Below, piece by piece: positions 29,314 through 36,575 of a DNA stretch of 64,000 nt. This stretch comes from Gammaproteobacteria bacterium HGW-Gammaproteobacteria-1 (GTDB lineage Bacteria > Pseudomonadota > Gammaproteobacteria > Thiohalomonadales > Thiohalomonadaceae). The notes beneath the pieces were generated by a model. It worked only from the letters and a program-made list of their open reading frames with translations, searched no databases and was not told the origin of the DNA. The DNA lies in assembly GCA_002840095.1 (NCBI GenBank), contig PGZL01000007.1, positions 169,375-233,374 of the forward strand. The letters are read 5' to 3'. The first letter of the stretch is position 1. Each line of letters starts with the position of its first letter. A program made the translations under genes and the position numbers.

Positions 29314-29610
29314 TTATTGCTTTTCCCTGGCTATATCGCCCGATATCCTGCGCAGCAGCTGCGCTCCCAGTTCGGCGGGATCGGGCTCGCGCATCAGGTC
29401 CAACAGCGTCAAGCCGAAGGCCCCTGCCAGCCGCTCCACGCTATCCAGGCTGACGTTGCGCCGGGCCTGTTCGATGTCGCCCACGTAGGAGCGATCCAGC
29501 TCCGCCGCCTCGGCCAGCGCCTCCTGTGACCAGCCCCGCATCAGCCGCAGGACGCGAACATTCTGCGCCAACAGCCTCCGTGCCGCGCCCCCACCCATGG
29601 CGGCGGTCAT
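29314..29610 (-). CDS. XRE-family helix-turn-helix regulator
   Basis: The 98-residue protein is almost entirely an HTH_3 domain: RVLRLMRGWSQEALAEAAEL, then DRSYVGDIEQARRNVSLDSV and LAGAFGLTLLDLM. I chose the ATG at 29610. The longer frame to 29766 is Pro/Arg-rich and unlike any repressor. Its GC content is higher than the rest of the island. No obvious partner toxin is adjacent. Confidence 0.8.
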   Translation of the reverse strand: MTAAMGGGAARRLLAQNVRVLRLMRGWSQEALAEAAELDRSYVGDIEQARRNVSLDSVERLAGAFGLTLLDLMREPDPAELGAQLLRRISGDIAREKQ

Positions 29611-29924
29611 TGGCTTGTACCAGTAGGCAGGCTGCGGGCGCCCGGCCCCTTGGGGCCGGCATGGCATGGTGGAACGTGGGATGGCGGCGGGGGTTTGGGG
29701 ACGACAGGCCGCAGGCTGCTGGCCTGGGCAGGCATCTCCCCGCCCTCGGTGTACTGCCTGTCCCACAGGGAAAGGGAATAAAAGGTGGTTCCATTACGAT
29801 CGGCGGTCCCGTCCATAAGCCCTCCTGGCTCTTTGTGGGGCCGCAAACGAAAACGGCCCCGATTACGGGGCCGCTCGATGAGCCGAGATCCAGCTGGGGC
29901 CGGACCCGGTGATATACTCTCGCG

Positions 29925-30004
29925 CAGCCCCAAGGTCTGGTCTTGTCAGTCTTGGGGTTAGCCGCCCGGATGGTGTTAGCGCACCACCGGGCGGCGCTTT
30001 TTCT
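29925..30004 (+). ncRNA. Candidate small RNA with two hairpins and intrinsic terminator
   Basis: An extended -10 element (TG-A-TATACT, 29910-29918) precedes a stem CCCCAAG/CTTGGGG (29928-29957). A long GC stem GCCGCCCGG-TGGTG / CACCA-CCGGGCGGC (29961-29995) then ends in GCTTTTTCTT. No plus-strand gene ends here, so the terminator is orphaned unless it closes a short RNA of about 80 nt. There is no good -35 box. The RNA is inferred. It lies about 315 nt from the start of the divergent XRE gene. Confidence 0.45.
29961..30004 (+). terminator. Strong intrinsic terminator with no upstream gene
   Basis: A stem of about 14 pairs with one bulge is followed by TTTTTCTT. The nearest plus-strand gene upstream ends 2 kb away, which is why a short RNA is proposed. 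The rest of 29611-30340 shows no credible CDS, only another GGCCCC/GGGGCC stem near 29858-29873. Confidence 0.75.
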
Positions 30005-30340
30005 TGATGCCTTAAAGTGTATGAATAGACAGTGGATGTCAAGCATGAATTTACACGCCGTAGATGCAGGTTGGTTTAGCCTGTTCAGGCGTATCCCCTG
30101 GGATTTCTTGTACGAACTCCTGCGCCAGCCCTCCCCCATCCCGCGCCTGCGGTTGGATTTTGCCCTGAGATGGAGTTAGATTAGGCCCACACCCCATCCG
30201 AAGGACCGGCGCATGGACATCGAAGGACTGAATCTCCCCCCAACACCGCCGGCTGACGCTACGACACCCGCGCCGCCCCTAAGGCGCGCAATTCAATCCC
30301 CTCTATCTCTATATAGCGTGCAACCCTGATGGGTGGCCTA

Positions 30341-30399
30341 GCCCAACAACGTTTATCCGCTATGCTGCGCACGGCGGATAAATGCTTATTAAGTTGAAC
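30341..30399 (+). other. attC-like recombination site 5
   Basis: GCCCAAC (30341-30347) and GTTGAAC (30393-30399) both fit the integron core consensus and enclose GTTTATCCGC and GCGGATAAATGC, which pair. At 59 nt it is a short attC. The next gene starts 4 nt after it. Confidence 0.72.
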
Positions 30400-30403
30400 G
30401 TAA

Positions 30404-30676
30404 ATGGATAGCGTTTTTGTAGTTCAGCATCTTCATCGGCTTCCTCACGGGGAAGATAGCGTCATGTTTATCGGTGTCTATCGCACAAGAAGTCATGCTG
30501 AGGAAGCGGTAAAGCGACTTTCGCTACAGCCTGGTTTCTCAAAACACCCATATGTAGTTGATTTTGATAAATACGACGATGATCAAGGATTCCACATCTC
30601 CGAATATCCGCTAGACAAAGATCACTGGACAGAGGGTTTCGTAACTATGGTCGGTGATCGGGAGATCGAAGAATGA
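30404..30676 (+). CDS. Small cassette protein (DUF7336-like, tentative)
   Basis: The 90-residue soluble protein reads FVVQHLHRLPHGEDSVMFIG early and YPLDKDHWTEGFVT near the end. The latter block recurs in small proteins often found in gene cassettes (I associate it with DUF7336, tentative). It starts directly after attC-like site 5. A decayed attC may follow (about 30690-30805, arms AAGGCGACTTTCGGCCAG and CTGGCTTCGCC), but the core boxes are not convincing. Confidence 0.75.
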   Translation: MDSVFVVQHLHRLPHGEDSVMFIGVYRTRSHAEEAVKRLSLQPGFSKHPYVVDFDKYDDDQGFHISEYPLDKDHWTEGFVTMVGDREIEE

Positions 30677-30923
30677 GAACCCAGCCCTTGTTAACCACCC
30701 TACAAGGCGACTTTCGGCCAGAAGAGACATTGTCCGATGCGTCAATATGACTGCAAGACAGTTCCTACAGACCAGCACAAAACATGCTGGCTTCGCCTGT
30801 GTTAGTGGATAAACCCTACACCGACGGGGCACGCCATAAGCGGAACAACACCAGACAGGGGCGTAAATCCCGATATGAATGCGCTACCGTTTTTTGAGCG
30901 TCAGCTGTTTAATGGAGAACAAA

Positions 30924-31412
30924 ATGTCATCTCTAATGAAAACATTACGACCAATATCTGCCGCGGCTATTTTCATATTACTTTCAGCCTGCTCTCAAAA
31001 CGCGAACCCTGTTGATTCAGATGCTAAAGATTCTCTGTTGACGGGATTGCGCGCAATCAATGGGGAGTATAAATGGAATGATGAACTGAAGCGTTTTACT
31101 TATTCAGAAAAGAATCTCATTGAAAAAATACTATCAACCAGAGAACCGGAACTTGCGGTTAATGCACTTGTTGATTGCCTTGATGATCTAACGTTGACCA
31201 ATTCGACTTTGCGAGGCGAAAAGCTGGCCACGGGGATTATTTGCTACGAAGCTCTTTCTCAAATGGCTTATTACGAACCCACGACAAAAGAAGGCGATAT
31301 TGAAAAGAACTGGCCTGGACATGTCGTGCCGACGGCAACACCAGGCGAGCTAAAGGAAGCAAAGTTAGCCTGGAAGGCGGTTTTAGACTCAAAGTCATAC
31401 ATATTTTTATAG
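30924..31412 (+). CDS. Putative lipoprotein of unknown function
   Basis: The 162-residue product has a lipoprotein signal (ISAAAIFILLSAC), so the mature protein would begin at that Cys. The soluble part is helical and has a VDCLDDLTLTNSTLRGEKLA segment, similar in feel to HEAT-like or immunity-type lipoproteins, without a firm family. I chose the ATG at 30924, with GGAG 7 nt upstream. Earlier in-frame starts at 30912 and 30879 are possible. Confidence 0.7.
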   Translation: MSSLMKTLRPISAAAIFILLSACSQNANPVDSDAKDSLLTGLRAINGEYKWNDELKRFTYSEKNLIEKILSTREPELAVNALVDCLDDLTLTNSTLRGEKLATGIICYEALSQMAYYEPTTKEGDIEKNWPGHVVPTATPGELKEAKLAWKAVLDSKSYIFL

Positions 31413-31434
31413 CTCATGGAGAGAGGGCATACCA

Positions 31435-31527
31435 ATGTCAAACATACCAACATCAATAAATGGCGTCACAGTCGAATTTGCGACAACTGTGAACAAGGAA
31501 GTTGAACAGGCAATGATTAATGGGTAG
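31435..31527 (+). CDS. 30-codon ORF coupled to the next gene
   Basis: ATG at 31435 is preceded by GGAGAGAGG and opens a 30-residue frame whose stop overlaps the start of the next gene by 8 nt. The peptide includes SINGVTVEFATTVNKEVEQA, which reads like ordinary coding sequence. It could be a remnant of a larger gene or a translational leader. No family is recognised. Confidence 0.4.
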   Translation: MSNIPTSINGVTVEFATTVNKEVEQAMING

Positions 31528-31882
31528 ATCGAAGGAAGTGGATGCGTACATCGCCGCGCAGCCCCCAGAAACGCAGCGAGCGCTTGAGGAGATTCGTTCA
31601 TATATTTGGCTCGCAGCGCCGAACTCTTCCGAACTCTTAAACTACAACATCCCGGCCTTTGCTTTGATCGAAGGTGGCAAGCGCGACCAGCAGATCATGA
31701 TTGCAGGATACGCTAAACATGTTGGATTCTATCCACATCCGGACGTGATAGAGGCGTTCTCCGACCGGCTTACAGGATACAAGTTCGCCAAGGGCTCAAT
31801 TCAATTCCCCGTAAACAAGCCTGTCCCAAAAGAACTTGTCATTGAAATGGTGAAGCACAGGCTGTCCCAACTGAATAAATGA
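31520..31882 (+). CDS. DUF1801 / YdhG-like protein
   Basis: The 120-residue protein matches the DUF1801 pattern: VDAYIAAQPPETQRALEEIR, NYNIPAFAL, HVGFYPHPDVIEAF and GSIQFPVNKPVP. Members resemble a frataxin-like fold and are sometimes called iron chaperones, with little direct evidence. It is a full-length soluble protein. Its end overlaps the next gene by 4 nt. Confidence 0.88.
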   Translation: MGRSKEVDAYIAAQPPETQRALEEIRSYIWLAAPNSSELLNYNIPAFALIEGGKRDQQIMIAGYAKHVGFYPHPDVIEAFSDRLTGYKFAKGSIQFPVNKPVPKELVIEMVKHRLSQLNK

Positions 31883-32244
31883 AGAAACGTCACGTGACAT
31901 TATTGGGCTTGATTCTTGTATTGGCGGCAATGTTTGCGATGTCGCAGCTTAAATCAGATGAGCTTGTTCTAAGCGCAAGCTATCAAAAGCTCGCGTGCGA
32001 GAACTGCTATCACATGACAGTTGAAAAGAGCATCGATCCAGGCCTGCTGGGCGAAACCATTATTCCTGTGTCAAAGACAGTGGATATTGAGAAGATGATT
32101 GATGGTATTTCTCTAACTAATGAGCATGTATGCTTACGGGGTCGACTTCATAGCTTCAATTTCAATTTGTTCAGGATTGACCCTGACGGGAAGAAGTTCG
32201 AAGTCCTTTCGCAAGAAAAGGCGGAGGCCTGCGCATCAATTTGA
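31879..32244 (+). CDS. Hypothetical membrane-anchored protein
   Basis: The 121-residue protein has an N-terminal helix (about 6-24) serving as signal or anchor and a small extracytoplasmic domain with four Cys (ACENC, HVC, AC), suggesting disulfides. It overlaps the DUF1801 gene by 4 nt, so the two are co-translated. The family is unknown. Confidence 0.65.
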   Translation: MKKRHVTLLGLILVLAAMFAMSQLKSDELVLSASYQKLACENCYHMTVEKSIDPGLLGETIIPVSKTVDIEKMIDGISLTNEHVCLRGRLHSFNFNLFRIDPDGKKFEVLSQEKAEACASI

Positions 32245-32410
32245 ATTTGGTGGACAACCGTGATCAGGTTGAGGGGCTTATGCTTTCTGGACCGCAGCCA
32301 CAGTCCGGTGGATAATGCCGCCCAAGGCCACGCCTTCACACAGGAAAGGCAAAAGACAAGACCCTCAAAATTTGGCCCATAGATACTTTCAACAGGAGGA
32401 CAAATAGACA

Positions 32411-32758
32411 ATGGCAGATAGTGGAACAGCCGCAGCTGCGGGGCTACTTGGTATCGCTGGTCTCGGATTGCTCCTAGCGAAGCCCGAGGTACGGGATGTG
32501 TGGTATCACAACAAAGAGGTCAAATTGGATGGTTATCGCTTTATTGCATGCAGATTCGATGGGTGCAAATTGGTCCTAACTTCAACGAACTTTGAACTCG
32601 ACGCGTGCTACATAGACCCTACGACAACAGTCGTCTACGGAAATGATGTTCTGCGCCCGATTAAGCTGTTCAATAGTAGAAATGAATGGATGTACGCCGA
32701 AGCCCCTTACTTTGCGCCAATTCGCAACGCAAACGGCACCATAACGATCAAGGGCTAA
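32411..32758 (+). CDS. Hypothetical protein upstream of the GIY-YIG pair
   Basis: The 115-residue protein has a hydrophobic start (AAAAGLLGIAGLGLLLA, about 6-22). A repeat-like stretch with alternating aromatic/Cys positions (YRFIACRFDGCKLVL, then ELDACYID) hints at a small beta solenoid or sandwich. AGGAGG lies upstream of the ATG. It is 6 nt from the next gene, so both are likely one transcript. No known family is assigned. Confidence 0.65.
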   Translation: MADSGTAAAAGLLGIAGLGLLLAKPEVRDVWYHNKEVKLDGYRFIACRFDGCKLVLTSTNFELDACYIDPTTTVVYGNDVLRPIKLFNSRNEWMYAEAPYFAPIRNANGTITIKG

Positions 32759-32764
32759 GAGGTA

Positions 32765-33322
32765 GTGCTTGTGAACGTTGATACAAAATTAGAAGCTGGA
32801 ATTCAAATAACTCCCGAGCGGAGTCATGTGTATCTGTTCATGCTGGGATTTGGGGCACTACTCTCGTTAACTGCCGGCTTTGTCTTCCTTTGGCATAAGC
32901 CGGAATTGTGTTGGATACCTTTCGCGTTCGTAGGCGTATTTTTAGCGTCTGGTTGGAGCGTGTGGTCAAGGTCGCATGCGAATATAGATATGGCCGGAGC
33001 GACCCCAACGACCATTTCTAACAGCCTGACAGGTGTTTCCGTTAGTACGGACACCCGTGCATTAGCATCTCCCGAGAGCGTTCAATCTCTGGAAAAGATA
33101 TTTTCTGTTTTAGGTCATCGAGAACCTCTCCCTGCACCGGATGGGTTGTTGGATTCGTCCGGGAACCCAATCCCAGGAACCGAGTGTGCAGCTGCTCAGA
33201 AAATCGACGAAATTAACGCAACAGTTGCAGAACGGATTGTGCAGGCTGCACGTTTGTTTTCTGGTGGATCTCGAAACGGCCTTGTTGAGCATCAACCATT
33301 TGTCGACCCTGCGACGGAATAA
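32765..33322 (+). CDS. Hypothetical two-helix membrane protein upstream of the GIY-YIG pair
   Basis: The 185-residue protein (GTG start, with a second GTG two codons later) has two membrane helices (about 18-40 and 47-66) and a cytosolic or periplasmic tail that is Ser/Thr-rich. The tail ends with a helical part (AAQKIDEINATVAERIVQAARL). It sits 63 nt before the first DUF4041 gene. I do not recognise it. Its position suggests membership in the same operon. Confidence 0.65.
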   Translation: MLVNVDTKLEAGIQITPERSHVYLFMLGFGALLSLTAGFVFLWHKPELCWIPFAFVGVFLASGWSVWSRSHANIDMAGATPTTISNSLTGVSVSTDTRALASPESVQSLEKIFSVLGHREPLPAPDGLLDSSGNPIPGTECAAAQKIDEINATVAERIVQAARLFSGGSRNGLVEHQPFVDPATE

Positions 33323-33385
33323 TGATAGGGACGGAATAGCCGTGGCCAGAGCAAGGATGCCAGATTAATAAGGATAGACTTTGAA

Positions 33386-34753
33386 ATGTTAACCTCCCCA
33401 GATCAGATTCCTTACTTTATCGCTGTCATTTCATTCGCGCTCAGCATATCGGCAATTGTTCTTTATGCTCGCGCATTAGCACTTAGGAAGCGCATCGAAA
33501 CCATGGCGGCAGAAATGGCAAAAAAGCCCGTTTCAGCGCTTGTCGAAGAGTTAGAGAAGGAGAAGCTGCCTGTCTTGGAAAAGCTCCAAAATGGCAATTC
33601 CATACTTTCCAAACTGATTGAAGCTTATGCTAAAGCTGAGGCTCAAGTGAGCCAAATCAAAGCCGGACTTCCCCCGCCCAACTTTAAAGTCGATGACGAT
33701 GAAAGCCTAAAGTCTGCCATTCGCGAGATCCGTGGCAAGCAACACGAACTCATCACCAGCCAACGCGCAACAAGCTCTATGTCGAACTGGGAGTGGTTTG
33801 GCAGCAAGTCAGACGGACAAAAACTCATAAAAACCTACAATAAGTTGATGATTAGCGCACTCAACGCCGAATTTGACATGGCTAGGGACAAAATGCGGCA
33901 CGGCAGCTACGATACCGCGATCAATAAGCTCAGAGCGAGCATCAAATCGCTGGAAGAATTGGCCGCAACAGTCAACGTAAAGATTTCATCAGAATACCTT
34001 TCCACGAAAGAGGAAGAGTTAAAAATATGGCATACCGATCTGGCACGAAAGCAAGAAGAGAAAGAAGCCAGAACTAAGCAAAAAGCGATCCTCCGAGAGC
34101 AAAACAAAGCCCTTGGACGTTCGTCGGATGACGACGAAGACGATGACGACGAAGTCGGTATCGAAAGCCAGCTGGCAACCTGCTCCGCAGAACTCGAAAA
34201 GGCTCGCGAACTGGCAATGCAGATCGCTGGAGATGATTTAGCGAAGCTGGAATTGAAAATTGAGAAGGTCGAAGAGGAAAAGCGGAACCTCGAAGCTAAA
34301 CTTGAACGTGCCACATCCCAGGCTCAAATCACCCGCGCCGGCTACATCTATGTCATTTCCAATATAGGCAGCTTTGGAGAAGGTGTATGTAAAATAGGCA
34401 TGACCCGACGCCTAGAGCCCATGGAACGAGTGGTAGAACTTGGCGACGCAAGTGTCCCATACCGCTTTGATGTGCACACCCTAGCTTTTGTGGACGACGC
34501 TCCAAGGATAGAAAAGGCCATACACAAGGTGTTCAGCTCTAGACGTGTCAATAAGGAGAATCACCGTAAAGAGTTCTTCTTCGTCTCACCAGAGGAAGCA
34601 AAGGCCGTTATGGACAATATTGGCATCAAATCGTCCTGGTACTATGAATGCGATGCCAGGGAGTACCGGGAATCAGAGATGATGAGGGAAGCGATGCTTG
34701 TAGAACACCGTAGTCACAGAGCGGGCTCCATCGAGCTTCCGGACGCGATATAA
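33386..34753 (+). CDS. Membrane-anchored DUF4041 + GIY-YIG (T5orf172) protein, copy A
   Basis: The 455-residue protein starts with a membrane helix (about 9-29) and a coiled-coil (about 33-95). A DUF4041 domain follows (about 125-235; FDMARDKMRHGSYDTAINKL, EYLSTKEEELKIW), then an acidic Asp/Glu tract (about 248-258), a second coiled-coil (about 265-310) and a C-terminal T5orf172/GIY-YIG domain. The last shows GYIYVISN, CKIGMTRR, EKAIHKVF and KEFFFVS, so the GIY, YIG, Arg and Glu positions look intact. It is probably a membrane-tethered nuclease or nucleic-acid-binding protein. The gene is 13 nt from its paralogue. Confidence 0.85.
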   Translation: MLTSPDQIPYFIAVISFALSISAIVLYARALALRKRIETMAAEMAKKPVSALVEELEKEKLPVLEKLQNGNSILSKLIEAYAKAEAQVSQIKAGLPPPNFKVDDDESLKSAIREIRGKQHELITSQRATSSMSNWEWFGSKSDGQKLIKTYNKLMISALNAEFDMARDKMRHGSYDTAINKLRASIKSLEELAATVNVKISSEYLSTKEEELKIWHTDLARKQEEKEARTKQKAILREQNKALGRSSDDDEDDDDEVGIESQLATCSAELEKARELAMQIAGDDLAKLELKIEKVEEEKRNLEAKLERATSQAQITRAGYIYVISNIGSFGEGVCKIGMTRRLEPMERVVELGDASVPYRFDVHTLAFVDDAPRIEKAIHKVFSSRRVNKENHRKEFFFVSPEEAKAVMDNIGIKSSWYYECDAREYRESEMMREAMLVEHRSHRAGSIELPDAI

Positions 34754-34766
34754 GGAAAAGCAAACC

Positions 34767-35996
34767 ATGAACACGGCCATCTCATCGGCAGCCCTCATCG
34801 CCGCCTTGGTTGCTCTGATCGTCGCTGCACTATACCGCAAGAAACTGCAGGCACAGCACGACACACTAATGATCGACTACAGACCTGTAGACGCTTTAAA
34901 AACAGAGGTATTCACTCTCTCTAAGACCTACTCTGACCTACAGGAAAAGTACAAAGTCAAACGCAGCGCCCTTCAAACCTTTGAGGGCATTATTAGTACC
35001 TACAACCTGGGAGTGGGCACCATCGATGTCAGCACCTACACGCCCATCCACGACACACGGGACGTCTCCGTCTTGGAGGCAGAGCTAGAGAAGGTGAAGG
35101 AGAAAGCCAAGACGATTGTAAGCGCCAAACGCGCCTGCATATCTCACTTACCTTCAAATATTGCCATAAATGGCCGCAAGGGCGCTGCCAAGACCTTTAT
35201 TAACCGCGAAATAAGGTTGCGCATCAGATGCCTGGACAACGAAGTGAAGGCCGCAATCGCTGCGGCAGAGTGGAATAACATCAATCGCCTCATAGAACGC
35301 GTCCAAAACAAGTTCCAGGAGATCAATGACGAGAGCAAGCTGGTTAAAATCTTCCTGGAGAAGGACTATCTGGATATCAAGGTACTTGAGCTTCGCCTGA
35401 ATTATGAGATCAAACAACTAAAGACTGACCTCAAAGAAGAGGAAAGAGAGGAGCGCCAACGGATCCGGGAAGAAGAGCGTGATGAAGAACGCGTAAAAAA
35501 GGAACTTGAGAAAGCTGAACGTGATCGGGCACGAATGGAAAAGCTGGTGGAGCAGGAGTTGGCCAAAATCAGTGAAGCGACAGACGCTCAGAAAGAAAAA
35601 CTGGCTCTTCATCAAAAAGAGCTGGAGCTGTTAAGAGCGAAAGAGGCGAGAGCGATATCGCTGGCCCAGCAGACACGCGCCGGCTACGTGTACATCATCT
35701 CAAACACAACCTCATTCGGAGAGGGCATCTGCAAAATAGGCATGACCAGACGCCTGGATCCAAATGACAGGGTCAAAGAGCTAGGTGACGCTTCTGTACC
35801 AGAATTCTTCACTGTGCACGCATTTATCTATACAGATGATGCGCCTACACTGGAGAAGCACTTCCATGATCACTTTAAAAATCTCCGGGTAAATCTCGTC
35901 AATCGCAGAAAGGAGTTTTTCCGCCTGGCACCCGAGGATGCGCTTAAAGCACTGAAAAATTACGAAGGGAATTACAATTTAGAGGCCACCGGGTAG
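34767..35996 (+). CDS. Membrane-anchored DUF4041 + GIY-YIG (T5orf172) protein, copy B
   Basis: The 409-residue paralogue of the preceding gene has the same plan: membrane helix (about 4-23), coiled-coil, DUF4041 (about 135-215; VKAAIAAAEWNNINRLIERV, KDYLDIKVLELRLNYE), a very charged helix (about 220-300), and the GIY-YIG-like domain (GYVYIISN, CKIGMTRR, EKHFHDHF, KEFFRLA). The nuclease domains are much more alike than the rest, so the pair arose by old duplication or selection for a heteromer. GGAAAAG precedes the ATG. Confidence 0.85.
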   Translation: MNTAISSAALIAALVALIVAALYRKKLQAQHDTLMIDYRPVDALKTEVFTLSKTYSDLQEKYKVKRSALQTFEGIISTYNLGVGTIDVSTYTPIHDTRDVSVLEAELEKVKEKAKTIVSAKRACISHLPSNIAINGRKGAAKTFINREIRLRIRCLDNEVKAAIAAAEWNNINRLIERVQNKFQEINDESKLVKIFLEKDYLDIKVLELRLNYEIKQLKTDLKEEEREERQRIREEERDEERVKKELEKAERDRARMEKLVEQELAKISEATDAQKEKLALHQKELELLRAKEARAISLAQQTRAGYVYIISNTTSFGEGICKIGMTRRLDPNDRVKELGDASVPEFFTVHAFIYTDDAPTLEKHFHDHFKNLRVNLVNRRKEFFRLAPEDALKALKNYEGNYNLEATG

Positions 35997-36109
35997 ATAG
36001 CGCTCGTCTCATCATTCAAGTAGCAGGAATATATACAATCCATTGCACACGGAGCCAGTCATGCTCCGCTACATCGATCCTGGACGGAAAATCGGGACAG
36101 ATTTATTTA

Positions 36110-36415
36110 CCCCACGCCGCGTGCGCGCAGCGCACGCCACCTCCGCGATGCCGGCAGGCGAGCTGCCTTTGACTTTCATCCCCTTTGGCTCGCCGAGTAG
36201 CGCAGCTCAAAACGGACAGGCCCGCAGGGGGCGCGCCATGGATGGCGCGTCTTTCGCCGTCAGGACAGGGACGTCCTGTCGGCGAAACCCCGTTTTGAGC
36301 GAGCAACGCAGGGAACCCGAAGGGCGAGACATCGGGGCGGCCTTTCTTTTGGTTACTTTTCTTTGGCCGTGCAAAGAAAAGTGACCCGCGCGCGGGGCGG
36401 CCCCCCGCATCAAAA
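36110..36415. repeat. Dispersed ~300-bp repeat, right boundary of the accessory island
   Basis: It is inverted relative to the 22.35-22.72 kb copy and in the same orientation as the window-edge copy. It shares the CAGGACGTCCCTG hairpin, GGCGCGCCATGGATGGCGCG, and CATCGGGGCGGCC followed by the AAAGAAAAGT inverted pair. A single GGGACAGATTTATTT arm, typical of RAYT-type termini, lies just left at about 36093. The 35997-36109 stretch shows nothing else. Confidence 0.88.
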
Positions 36416-36441
36416 ACCACCCGCGCGACAGCGCATCAATA

Positions 36442-36557
36442 TCATCGCGGCATAGCCGCTCCCACAGTCCTCGCCGCACAAAACCATTCGCGGCATAGCC
36501 GCTCCCACAGTCCTCGCCGCACAAAACCATTCGCGGCATAGCCGCTCCCACAGTCCC
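36442..36557. repeat. 43-bp tandem REP-like repeat (about 2.7 copies)
   Basis: TCGCGGCATAGCCGCTCCCA begins at 36445, 36488 and 36531, giving a 43-bp period. The hairpin GCGGCATAGCCGC with a CTCCCACAG tail resembles Pseudomonas-type REP units. It abuts the 3' end of motB. Confidence 0.88.
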
Positions 36558-36575
36558 CCCTCCCCCTTCAAATAT

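Noticed and set aside
29943-30179. 78-codon plus-strand ORF
   Set aside because: It runs through the strong terminator at 29961-30004 and has no family features or ribosome site.
30690-30805. A further attC site after the DUF7336-like gene
   Set aside because: Arms AAGGCGACTTTCGGCCAG / CTGGCTTCGCC pair but no acceptable RYYYAAC/GTTRRRY boxes are present.
36442-36557. CRISPR-like array
   Set aside because: Units are a plain 43-bp tandem duplication without unique spacers, and no cas genes are in the window.
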